Assembly (NCBI GenBank): GCA_035550055.1
Contig: DASZRO010000035.1
Location: 1-64,000 of the forward strand
Direction: 5' to 3'
Length of the DNA stretch: 64,000 bases
Origin: Mycobacteriales bacterium
GTDB taxonomy: Bacteria; Actinomycetota; Actinomycetes; JAFAQI01
Under the pieces are notes generated by a model. That model did not search any database, was not told where the DNA came from, and saw only the letters and a program-made list of their open reading frames with translations. Position 1 is the first letter of the stretch. Each line of letters begins with the position of its first letter. Both the position numbers and the translations under genes were made by a program. Below are positions 25,483 to 32,729 of the stretch, in pieces.

Positions 25483-26622
25483 ATGACCCGCGACGAGCTC
25501 ATCGACGTGATGCGGCGGGCGGTGAAGCTGCGCGCCGAGAACACGACGGACCTGATGCCGGCCGAGCGACTCGAACCGGCCCGGCACTACACCGACGAGG
25601 AACGGCACACGAGAGAGAAGTCACTCGTCGCGGCGGCGCCGCAGCTGGTCGGCTACTCCGGCGAGCTGTCGAAGCCGGGATCGTTCGCGACCAAGGACGT
25701 CATGGGTGTGCCGGTGCTGCTCACCCGCGCGAAGGACGGCAAGGTCCGCGCCTTCCACAACATCTGCAAGCACCGGCAGGCACCCGTCGCAACCGGCTGC
25801 GGTTTCGCCCAGCGGCTCGCCTGCCCGTACCACTCATGGACCTACGACCTCACCGGCCTGGTGACCGGAGTGCCCGGAGACGAAGGGTTCTCGCCGGACC
25901 GGTCGACGCAGGCGAAGCTTGCCGAGCTACCGGCTGCGGAGTACGCCGGGTTCCTGTGGGTCGGCCTCGACCCGGCCCGCCCGCTGGACGTCGCCGCCCA
26001 CCTCGGTGAGCTCGGTCCGCAGCTCGCGGCGTGGGACTTCGGCTCGTGGGCGCCGGTCGGCGAGAAGCGACTCGACGCGAAGATCAACTGGAAGCTGGGC
26101 CTCGACACCTTCGCCGAGAACTACCACTTCGCCACGGTGCATGCGTCGACGTTCGCGACGGTCGCGCACAGCAACTGCACGGTGTTCGACAGCTTCGGCC
26201 GTCACCATCGACTGGTCTTCCCGCTTCGCGCGATCGACGACGCCGCGGACCGCCCCGAGGACGAGTGGGTGCCGCTCGACCGGCTGGTCGTGATCTACGC
26301 GATCTACCCGAACGTCGTGTTGTCGGTGACCGCGGTCAACGGCGAGATCTTCCGCGTCTATCCGGGTGACAGCGCGGGCGAGTCGACGACGTATCACCAG
26401 AACTCCTGGCGCCTCCCGATCGACGACGTCGCGACGCGGGAAAGCGCCGAGGCGGTGTTCGAGTACGCCCACCACACCGTCCGTGACGAGGACTACGCGC
26501 TCGCCGAGCGGCTCCAGGCGAACCTCGCGACCGGCCTGTCGCCCCACCTGGTGTTCGGCCGTAACGAGCCGGGCCTGCATCATCGTCATGCGGTACTCAG
26601 CCACGAGCTAGGAGAGAAGTGA
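25483..26622 (+). CDS. Rieske non-haem iron oxygenase, alpha subunit
   Basis: A 379-residue oxygenase component. The Rieske [2Fe-2S] ligands are Cys95-x-His97 (NICKHR) and Cys114-x2-His117 (CPYHSW). The mononuclear iron site shows the bridging Asp208 and His215/His220 in ENYHFATVH. The family hydroxylates or demethylates aromatic rings, steroids or quaternary amines with electrons from a reductase; none is adjacent, and no beta subunit follows, suggesting an alpha-only type. It starts 22 bases after the thiolase-like gene and ends inside the next GTG. With the P450, this operon has two oxygenases, consistent with degradation or tailoring of a hydrophobic skeleton. Confidence 0.9.
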   Translation: MTRDELIDVMRRAVKLRAENTTDLMPAERLEPARHYTDEERHTREKSLVAAAPQLVGYSGELSKPGSFATKDVMGVPVLLTRAKDGKVRAFHNICKHRQAPVATGCGFAQRLACPYHSWTYDLTGLVTGVPGDEGFSPDRSTQAKLAELPAAEYAGFLWVGLDPARPLDVAAHLGELGPQLAAWDFGSWAPVGEKRLDAKINWKLGLDTFAENYHFATVHASTFATVAHSNCTVFDSFGRHHRLVFPLRAIDDAADRPEDEWVPLDRLVVIYAIYPNVVLSVTAVNGEIFRVYPGDSAGESTTYHQNSWRLPIDDVATRESAEAVFEYAHHTVRDEDYALAERLQANLATGLSPHLVFGRNEPGLHHRHAVLSHELGEK

Positions 26623-28094
26623 GCATCACCCTGCTGCTCGACCTCGCGGTCGGGATCGTGCCGGACCGGGTCGCGGTCGGCACGCGCGAGGCCGGTATGA
26701 CCTTCGTCGACCTCGACCGCTTGGCGCGCAACGCCGCCGCCCGGATCCAGGCCGAGGGAGCCGGGACGCTCGCCTACGTCGGGTTGTCGGGCCCGGCGTT
26801 CCACGCCTCGCTGTTCGCCGCCGCCCACGCCGGGGTGCCGGCTGCCCCGCTGAACTACCGGCTCGCCGACGACCAGCTCGCCGACCTGATCCGCCAGCTC
26901 GACGCGCCACTGGTCGTCGCTGACGAGGCCTACCTGGCACACCTGCCGGCCGGTGTCGCCACAATCACGACGACGGACCTGCTCGCGCTGCCCGACGCGG
27001 AGCCGGAGTTCGTGGACGTCCCCGACGAGTCGACCGCTGTGCTGCTGTTCACCAGCGGTACGACGAGCGCCCCGAAGGGCGTGATCCTGCGCCACGAGCA
27101 CCTCGTGTCCTACGTGCTGCAGACCGTCGACCCCGGCTCCGCCGACGAGGCGGACGCCGCGCTGGTGTCCGTCCCGCCGTATCACGTCGCGGGCGTGGGG
27201 ACGGTGCTCACCAACACCGCCGCCGGCCGGCGCGTGGTCCACCTGCCCGACTTCGCCGCGGACGGCTGGCTCGACGTCGTCGCCGCCGAGGGCATCACCA
27301 ACGCGATGGTGGTCCCGACGATGCTGTCGCGCATCGTCGACCATCTCGACGGTGCCCAGGCGAACGTCCCCTCGCTGCGCTCGATCGCCTACGGCGGCGC
27401 GCGCGTCAGCCACCCGGTGCTCGCAGCCGCCTTGAAGGCGTTTCCGGAGACGGGCTTCGTCAACGCCTACGGCCTCACCGAGACCTCCAGCACCATCGCA
27501 CTGCTCGACGCCGACGACCACCGCGCGGCGCTCACGAGCGACGACCCGGCCGTCCAGGCGCGGCTGTCCAGCGCCGGCAAGCTGATCCCCGGGATCGAGG
27601 CGCAGGTCCGCGACGACGACGGCGCCGTGCTCACCCCCGGCGAGGCCGGCGAGCTGTGGGTCCGCGGCCCGCAGGTATCAGGTGAGTACCTCGGCAAGGG
27701 CAGCGTGGTGGACGCCGACGGCTGGTTCCCGACCCGCGACCGGGCATGGATCGACCCCGAGGGCTACCTGTTCATCGAGGGCCGCACCGACGACACGATC
27801 ATCCGCGGCGGCGAGAACATCGCACCGGCCGAGGTCGAGGACGTGCTGGTCGAGCATCCGGACGTGCACGAGGTCGCCGTCGTCGGTGTGCCCGACGACG
27901 AGTGGGGCGAGTGCATCGTTGCCGTCGTGGTCGCCCACCGGGAGGTCGACCCGGAGGAGCTGCGGGCGTTCGCGCGGAAGTCGCTGCGCGGCAGCCGTAC
28001 GCCGGACCGGATCGTCTTCCGCGACGAGCTGCCGGTGACCGCGACCGGCAAGCTGCTGCGGCGTGTCCTCGTCGACGAGCTGACGGCGGGCTAG
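26619..28094 (+). CDS. acyl-CoA ligase / AMP-binding enzyme
   Basis: A 491-residue ANL ligase with LLFTSGTTSAPKGVIL (P-loop with Ser-Ala), AYGLTETSST, WFPTRDRAWIDPEGYLFIEGR (Arg in place of the usual Gly before the hinge Asp), RGGENIAPAEVE, and the catalytic Lys in TATGKLLRR. The N-terminus is slightly short for a FadD. GTG start overlapping the Rieske stop. It shares the TSA/T-PK variant of the P-loop with the ligases starting at 11277 and 20147, so these three may form a subgroup, though I could not compute relatedness. Confidence 0.88.
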   Translation: MSITLLLDLAVGIVPDRVAVGTREAGMTFVDLDRLARNAAARIQAEGAGTLAYVGLSGPAFHASLFAAAHAGVPAAPLNYRLADDQLADLIRQLDAPLVVADEAYLAHLPAGVATITTTDLLALPDAEPEFVDVPDESTAVLLFTSGTTSAPKGVILRHEHLVSYVLQTVDPGSADEADAALVSVPPYHVAGVGTVLTNTAAGRRVVHLPDFAADGWLDVVAAEGITNAMVVPTMLSRIVDHLDGAQANVPSLRSIAYGGARVSHPVLAAALKAFPETGFVNAYGLTETSSTIALLDADDHRAALTSDDPAVQARLSSAGKLIPGIEAQVRDDDGAVLTPGEAGELWVRGPQVSGEYLGKGSVVDADGWFPTRDRAWIDPEGYLFIEGRTDDTIIRGGENIAPAEVEDVLVEHPDVHEVAVVGVPDDEWGECIVAVVVAHREVDPEELRAFARKSLRGSRTPDRIVFRDELPVTATGKLLRRVLVDELTAG

Positions 28095-28100
28095 CCGCTG

Positions 28101-28865
28101 ATGCTGCGCAGCGCCGCCCGCAAGGCGAGCGGGGTCCCGCACTCGGTCCGTCTCGCGTGCTGGCGGTTGGGGACGACCGCGAAGCTTCGGCTGCTCGGCT
28201 TCGACTGCCGGATCCACCTCGGCCACAACGTCACCTTCGACCGGCTGCCGATGTTCAAGGTGCGCAACGGGCCGCGCGGCGGCGCCCTGTTCATCGACGT
28301 CGGTGACGACGTCGACCTCGGCAGCGCCCTGATCATCGACGTACGCCGCGGCGAGTCCTCGTCGCTGACGATCGGGCCGCGGTCGCAGCTCGAACACGCG
28401 GTGCGGTTGCAGCTGTGGGCCGGGTCGATCTGCATCGGCGTGCAGGGCGAGGTCCGCGACAACGCCGTGCTGAAGGTGTCCTCGCCGCAGGCGCACCTGC
28501 ACCTGCACGACCAGGTCAAGGTCGGGCGCGGGGCCGCGGTGCACTGCCACGAGTCGGTCGTCGTAGGCGGCCGCTCCACGATCGCCGAACGGGTCACCGT
28601 CGTCGACTCCTTCCACGACGTCGACGGCAGCGACGTGTGGACGATGGAGCAGCCACTCGGGTCCGCCCCGGTGGTCATCGGCTCCAACGTGCTGCTGCTC
28701 AGCGGGGCGGTCGTCGTACACGGCACGACCATCGCCAACAACTCGGTCGTGTGCGCCAACGCACTGGTCGGCACCGGCAGCTACGGCGCGGGCGTGGTGC
28801 TGCTCGGCAACCCGGCGCGCGCGGTGCGCAAGCTGAGCCCGCAGCAGCGGGAGGCCGCCGGATGA
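28101..28865 (+). CDS. left-handed beta-helix acyltransferase
   Basis: A 254-residue protein with irregular hexapeptide repeats (VKVGRGAAVHCH, VVVGGRSTIAERVTVVDS, VVIGSNVLLLSGAVVVHGTTIANNSVVCANALV) ending in LLGNPARAVRKL, the classic end of maltose/galactoside O-acetyltransferase-type proteins. Such trimers transfer acetyl or other acyl groups from CoA to hydroxyls. The His in SFHD is the likely base. It starts six bases after the ligase stop and overlaps the methyltransferase ATG, so it belongs to the oxygenase operon. Acyl transfer plus methylation looks more like tailoring than plain catabolism. Confidence 0.82.
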   Translation: MLRSAARKASGVPHSVRLACWRLGTTAKLRLLGFDCRIHLGHNVTFDRLPMFKVRNGPRGGALFIDVGDDVDLGSALIIDVRRGESSSLTIGPRSQLEHAVRLQLWAGSICIGVQGEVRDNAVLKVSSPQAHLHLHDQVKVGRGAAVHCHESVVVGGRSTIAERVTVVDSFHDVDGSDVWTMEQPLGSAPVVIGSNVLLLSGAVVVHGTTIANNSVVCANALVGTGSYGAGVVLLGNPARAVRKLSPQQREAAG

Positions 28866-29698
28866 CCGGCGGCGGCTACGACCCGCGCACCCACTACGAC
28901 CACGTCACCGACGCGTGGTCGCTGCTGCTGGGCGCCGACCTCCACTACGGCGTGTTCGACACGCCCACCGAGCCACTCGCCGTCGCGACCGCGCGCCTGA
29001 CCGACGCGATGATCGAGGCGGTCCGACCGGAGCCCGGGCTGTCGGTGCTCGACGTGGGCTGCGGGACCGGGCACTCGGCGTGCCGACTGGCAGCGGAGCA
29101 GGACGTGGCGGTGCTCGGCATCACCCCGAGCACAATCGGCATCCATCGCGCCACCGCGCGCGCCGCCGCCGCCGGCCTTTCGGAGACGGTTCGGTTCGAG
29201 GCCCGCGACGGGATGGCCAACGGGCTGCCCGACGACAGCACCGACCGAGTGTGGGTGCTCGAGTCGTCACACCTGATGCGCCACCGCGACCGGCTGATCA
29301 GCGAGTGCGCTCGGGTGCTTCGGCCGGGCGGGCGGATCGCGCTGTGCGACCTGATGCTGGCGCGGCCGATGCCGTTCGAGGAGGTACGCCGGCTCCACAA
29401 GCCGCTCGGCACCCTGCGAGATGCGTTCGGCGCGGCGCGGATGGAGACCCGCGACCGCTACGAGCAGCTGTTCGCCGACAACGGGATCGACGTCGACGTC
29501 TCACTCGACCTCACCGAAGCGACCCGGCCGACCTTCGACGCCTGGCGGCGCAACGCGGCGCTTCACGAGGCCGCGGTGGTCGCCCAGATCGGGCGCGACG
29601 GGCTCGACGCGTTCCTCGCGTCGTGCGACATCCTCGACGGGTTCTGGGGTGACGGGACGATGGGCTACGGCCTGATCGCGGGCCGCCTCACGCCGTGA
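28862..29698 (+). CDS. SAM-dependent methyltransferase
   Basis: A 278-residue class I methyltransferase. The N-terminal LLGADLHYGVFDTP-type lid helix is typical of natural-product O/N/C-methyltransferases of the RebM/UbiE-like group. Motif I is VLDVGCGTGHSACRLA; the post-I acidic residue is replaced by a Gly-Ile-Thr-Pro turn, and the motif IV/V region is RVWVLESSHLMRH followed by RVLRPGGRIALCD. The ATG overlaps the acyltransferase stop. It is last in the operon and overlaps the convergent reductase gene by 11 bases at the 3' ends. Confidence 0.87.
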   Translation: MTGGGYDPRTHYDHVTDAWSLLLGADLHYGVFDTPTEPLAVATARLTDAMIEAVRPEPGLSVLDVGCGTGHSACRLAAEQDVAVLGITPSTIGIHRATARAAAAGLSETVRFEARDGMANGLPDDSTDRVWVLESSHLMRHRDRLISECARVLRPGGRIALCDLMLARPMPFEEVRRLHKPLGTLRDAFGAARMETRDRYEQLFADNGIDVDVSLDLTEATRPTFDAWRRNAALHEAAVVAQIGRDGLDAFLASCDILDGFWGDGTMGYGLIAGRLTP

Positions 29699-30422
29699 GG
29701 CCGCCGTCGACGACGAGCACCTGGCCGGTGATGAACTTCGCCGCGGGTGAGACGAGGAACATCACCGCGTCCGCGATGTCCGCCGGCTCGGCCAGCCGCC
29801 CGAGCGGGGTACGCCGGACGATCTGCTTCAGGTCTTCGGCAGTGAGCCCGTGCGACATCTCGGTGGCGACGTAGCCGGGCGCGACCGAGTTGACGGTGAT
29901 GCCGCGCGAGCCCAGCTCGCGCGCCAGGGCTCGGGTCATGCCGTCGAGTGCGGCCTTCGTTGCGCTGTAGACGGCGAGGCCGCGGTAGCCCGACAGCCCG
30001 ACCACCGACGAGACGTTGACGATCCGACCGTCGCCCTGGCGCAGCATGCGGCGTACGACGGCCTTGGTGACGGTGAGGGTCCCGCGCAGGTTGAGGTCGA
30101 TCACCTGGTCGACGTCGTCGTCGGCCATCGTCGCGAGCACCCCGTCGTTGGCCATCCCGGCGTTGTTGACGAGCACGTCGATCCGGCCGCGCTCGGCGAC
30201 GACCGCATGCACGAAGGCCTTCACGGCCTCCCGGTCGGCCAGGTCGACCGGCGTGTAGGAGAACCGGCCGGCGTTGCCCGCGTCGGACTCCCACCGGTCG
30301 ACCAGATCGGAGCGGCTGCGGCTGCACGTCGACACCGTGTCGCCGGCGGCGAGGAACGCCTCGACCAACCCCGCTCCGAGGCCGCGGCTGCCGCCGGTGA
30401 TCACCACGGACCGACCGCTCAT
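29688..30422 (-). CDS. SDR, FabG-like ketoreductase
   Basis: A 244-residue classical SDR with TGGSRGLG (9-16), NNAG (86-89), the Ser139/Tyr152/Lys156 triad (VSS, VYSATK) and the C-terminal ITGQVLVVDGG, a pattern usual in 3-oxoacyl-ACP reductases. An Arg/Ser-rich loop after beta-2 suggests NADPH. As the third gene of an ACP-ligase-reductase operon, it is likely to act on an ACP- or CoA-bound keto group. Its ATG overlaps the ligase stop (ATGA). Confidence 0.87.
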   Translation of the reverse strand: MSGRSVVITGGSRGLGAGLVEAFLAAGDTVSTCSRSRSDLVDRWESDAGNAGRFSYTPVDLADREAVKAFVHAVVAERGRIDVLVNNAGMANDGVLATMADDDVDQVIDLNLRGTLTVTKAVVRRMLRQGDGRIVNVSSVVGLSGYRGLAVYSATKAALDGMTRALARELGSRGITVNSVAPGYVATEMSHGLTAEDLKQIVRRTPLGRLAEPADIADAVMFLVSPAAKFITGQVLVVDGGLTA

Positions 30423-31750
30423 CCGGTGCCCTCCTGACCGCTGCGTCGAACCTTGGAGTTGGCGATGTCGAGGTTGTCGACCAGCCGGATCCGCCGCGGC
30501 CGCTGGGCCGGCGGCAGTGAGCCGGTCGCCTCGCGGATGGCGGTCTTCAAGGCGTCGGCGTCCGTGCCTTCGGCGGCCACCACGTCGACCGCGACCACGG
30601 CACCGGTCACCGGGTTCGGGTGGCCGAACACCGCGGCGGCGACCACGCCGGGCACGGTCGCGACGGCCGCCTCGATGGGCAGCGGGTGCACCTTCACCCC
30701 ACCGACGTTGATGACCTCCGTCGTACGCCCGACGAACCGGATGCGGTCGCCGTCCACCTCGACCAGGTCGCCGGTCGGGTGCCAGCCGTCGTCGCGGTCC
30801 TCACCGGCGTAGTAGCCCCGCATGCCGATCGCGGACCTGGCGTGCAGCTCGCCGTCGACGATCCGGAACTGCACCGGCGCCTCGGCAGGCCGGTCGAGCA
30901 CGGCCAGCGGCAGGCCCGCACGGCCGTCGGTCACCGACACGCTCGACCCGAACTCCGACGACGCGTAGACCTGCGAGATCTGCGCCCGCGGGAACAGCCG
31001 CCGCAGCCCGGCGAGCAACGCTTCGCCGACCGCCTCACCGCCCAGCGTGATCTGCTCGAGTGCCGGCAGCGGCTCGTCCGGCCGGTCCAGCAGGTGCAGC
31101 GCGAAGCGCCAGAACGTCGGTGTGGCGCTGACGTGGGTGACGCCGTAGGCGCGCATTGCGGCGACGCCATGGCGGGGCTGCGGCGACTCGGGCAGCACGA
31201 GCGTGTCCTGGCTGCCGATGACGTGGAGCAGCACCTGGATTCCGGCGTACTGGTTGAGGTTGTACGCCAGCAGCCAGCGCCGCGGCGAAGCACGGCGCTC
31301 GGGGTGCGCCGCGGCCAGCAGCCGCGACCACTGGTGGCGGGTCCCCTTCGGCCGCCCGGTGGTGCCGGAGGTCAGGATCAGGACCGGGTCACCGGGCGCC
31401 GGTGGCAGCTCCCCGCCGGCGCCGCGGTCGAAGTCCGCGAGCGTCGCGGTCGCGCCGAACACCACGTGGTGCCCGAACTCGGCGGCGAGCAGCTCGGTGT
31501 TGGCGAGATCGCACCGCGGGTAAACGCACGGCTCCACGCCGACCGCGGACGCCGCGATCAGTACGACGATCGTGTCGACCGCGCTCAGCTCGGCCACCCC
31601 GAAGCGCTCCACCCCGGCCCTCGCCAGACCGTCGGCCACGACCCGGCTGCGCGCCGCGACCTCGGCGTAGGTCAGGGTCCCCGCGTCGCTGACGAGCAGT
31701 GGCCGGTCCGGATCGGCCGAACCGACCGCCTCGACCAGGTCGAGCAACAA
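30419..31750 (-). CDS. short adenylate-forming ligase (ACP-loading candidate)
   Basis: A 443-residue ANL protein, about 60 residues shorter than the FadD ligases in this window. Motifs: LILTSGTTGRPKGTRHQW, YASSEFGSS, the hinge PTGDLVEVDGD, INVGGVKVHPLPIEAAV and the C-terminal Lys in IANSKVRRSG. The N-terminal fold is trimmed. The start is TTG (31750 or 31747), one base after the ACP stop, so translation is probably coupled to it. Position next to a free-standing ACP suggests that it adenylates an acid and loads it on the carrier rather than on CoA; that is inference. Confidence 0.82.
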   Translation of the reverse strand: MLLDLVEAVGSADPDRPLLVSDAGTLTYAEVAARSRVVADGLARAGVERFGVAELSAVDTIVVLIAASAVGVEPCVYPRCDLANTELLAAEFGHHVVFGATATLADFDRGAGGELPPAPGDPVLILTSGTTGRPKGTRHQWSRLLAAAHPERRASPRRWLLAYNLNQYAGIQVLLHVIGSQDTLVLPESPQPRHGVAAMRAYGVTHVSATPTFWRFALHLLDRPDEPLPALEQITLGGEAVGEALLAGLRRLFPRAQISQVYASSEFGSSVSVTDGRAGLPLAVLDRPAEAPVQFRIVDGELHARSAIGMRGYYAGEDRDDGWHPTGDLVEVDGDRIRFVGRTTEVINVGGVKVHPLPIEAAVATVPGVVAAAVFGHPNPVTGAVVAVDVVAAEGTDADALKTAIREATGSLPPAQRPRRIRLVDNLDIANSKVRRSGQEGTG

Positions 31751-31751
31751 C

Positions 31752-31988
31752 TCAGTCGAAGAAGCCGACGAGCTCGCCGACCGTCTGGGGCACCAGGCCC
31801 TCGGAGTACGGGTCCTTGCCGAACTCGTCCTCGAGCAGGACCGAGAGCTCGGCCACCTCCAGGGAGTCCATCTCGAGCTCGTCGTAGATGCGCGTGTCGT
31901 CGGTGATGGCCACCGCGACCCCGTCGCCGTCGCGCCGGCTCAACAGGTCCGCGATGGCACGATGGACCGTCTCCTGGGCAGCGGACAC
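31752..31988 (-). CDS. acyl carrier protein
   Basis: A 78-residue carrier protein of normal ACP length. The phosphopantetheine Ser42 sits in EMDSLEVAELSVLLEDEFG, a classic DSL motif at the start of helix II; the chain is acidic. GTG start; a TACGAT -10 box ends six bases upstream, so the mRNA is probably leaderless. It is first in an ACP-ligase-FabG operon, separate from any fatty-acid synthase gene, which points to a dedicated carrier for one pathway. No phosphopantetheinyl transferase is in the window. Confidence 0.9.
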   Translation of the reverse strand: MSAAQETVHRAIADLLSRRDGDGVAVAITDDTRIYDELEMDSLEVAELSVLLEDEFGKDPYSEGLVPQTVGELVGFFD

Positions 31989-31994
31989 GCAGGC

Positions 31995-32014
31995 ATCGTA
32001 CTTGCCGCTAGCGT
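31995..32014. promoter_or_regulatory. divergent leaderless promoter pair
   Basis: Two TANNNT -10 boxes face away from each other, eight bases apart: TACGAT on the minus strand (31995-32000), six bases before the ACP GTG, and TAGCGT on the plus strand (32009-32014), seven bases before the crotonase GTG at 32022. Both predict transcription start at the first codon. The -35 region of each promoter would lie inside the other transcription unit, so the two may compete for RNA polymerase. Confidence 0.5.
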
Positions 32015-32021
32015 CGCGACC

Positions 32022-32729
32022 GTGACCATGGCGGCCGCGGTGCTGCGCGACGTCCTTCGCGTGACGGCGTCGTTGGAGGTCGTCGACGCACTGGTCGTCG
32101 AGTCCCTCGGCTACTCGACGTTGCAGGCGGGACCGGAGCATCGGGAGTGGCTGGCGTCCCGTCAGCCTCGTGAGCAGCTGAGGGTGGCCGACCCCGTCCT
32201 GGTCAGCCGCGACGACGACGTGCTGACCATCCGGCTCAACCGTCCCGAGCGGCGCAACGCGATCGACGCCGCGACCCGCGACGCGCTGCTCGACGCGTTC
32301 GCGATCGCCGACGCCGACCCTGGCCTCGCGGTCGTGCTCTCCGGCGTCGGCCCTGCGTTCTGCGCCGGCGGTGACCTCGACGAGTTCGGCACGGTGAGCG
32401 ACCCGGCGAGCGGTCATCTGATCCGTACGACGCGCAGCCTCGCCGCCGCGATCCACCGGCTGCGCGACCGGACGACCGTGCACGTGCACGGCGGCTGCGC
32501 GGGCGCGGGCGTCGAGCTTCCCGCCTTCGCCGGTCACGTCGTTGCCGACGCGGCCACGACGTTCCTGCTGCCCGAGCTGGCCATGGGGCTGATCCCCGGA
32601 GCCGGGGGGACGGTGAGCCTGCCCCGGCGGATCGGGTCGCGGCGTACCGCCGAGCTCGCCCTGTCCGGTGAGCCGATCGACGCGGCGACGGCACTCGACT
32701 GGGGCCTGATCGATGAGATCACCCGATGA
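32022..32729 (+). CDS. crotonase-family protein, apparently permuted
   Basis: A 235-residue crotonase. The core begins near residue 55 (DDVLTIRLNRPERRNAID) and has the oxyanion segments FCAGGDLDEF and GGCAGAGVELPAF and both hydratase Glu (GVEL and LLPE). The chain stops directly after LDWGLIDEITR, so the normal C-terminal 50-60 residues are missing. Instead, the first 50 residues, with VESLGYSTLQAGPEHREWLASR, resemble that missing C-terminal helix region. The order of parts therefore looks circularly permuted. The GTG at 32022 is supported by a -10 box; an ATG at 32028 is possible. The stop overlaps the CoA-transferase ATG. Confidence 0.8.
   Translation: MTMAAAVLRDVLRVTASLEVVDALVVESLGYSTLQAGPEHREWLASRQPREQLRVADPVLVSRDDDVLTIRLNRPERRNAIDAATRDALLDAFAIADADPGLAVVLSGVGPAFCAGGDLDEFGTVSDPASGHLIRTTRSLAAAIHRLRDRTTVHVHGGCAGAGVELPAFAGHVVADAATTFLLPELAMGLIPGAGGTVSLPRRIGSRRTAELALSGEPIDAATALDWGLIDEITR

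Noticed and set aside
25483-26622. KshA (3-ketosteroid 9-alpha-hydroxylase) identity for the Rieske oxygenase
   Set aside because: Length fits, but the sequence around the Rieske and iron motifs is not one I can match to KshA, and no KshB-like reductase is present.
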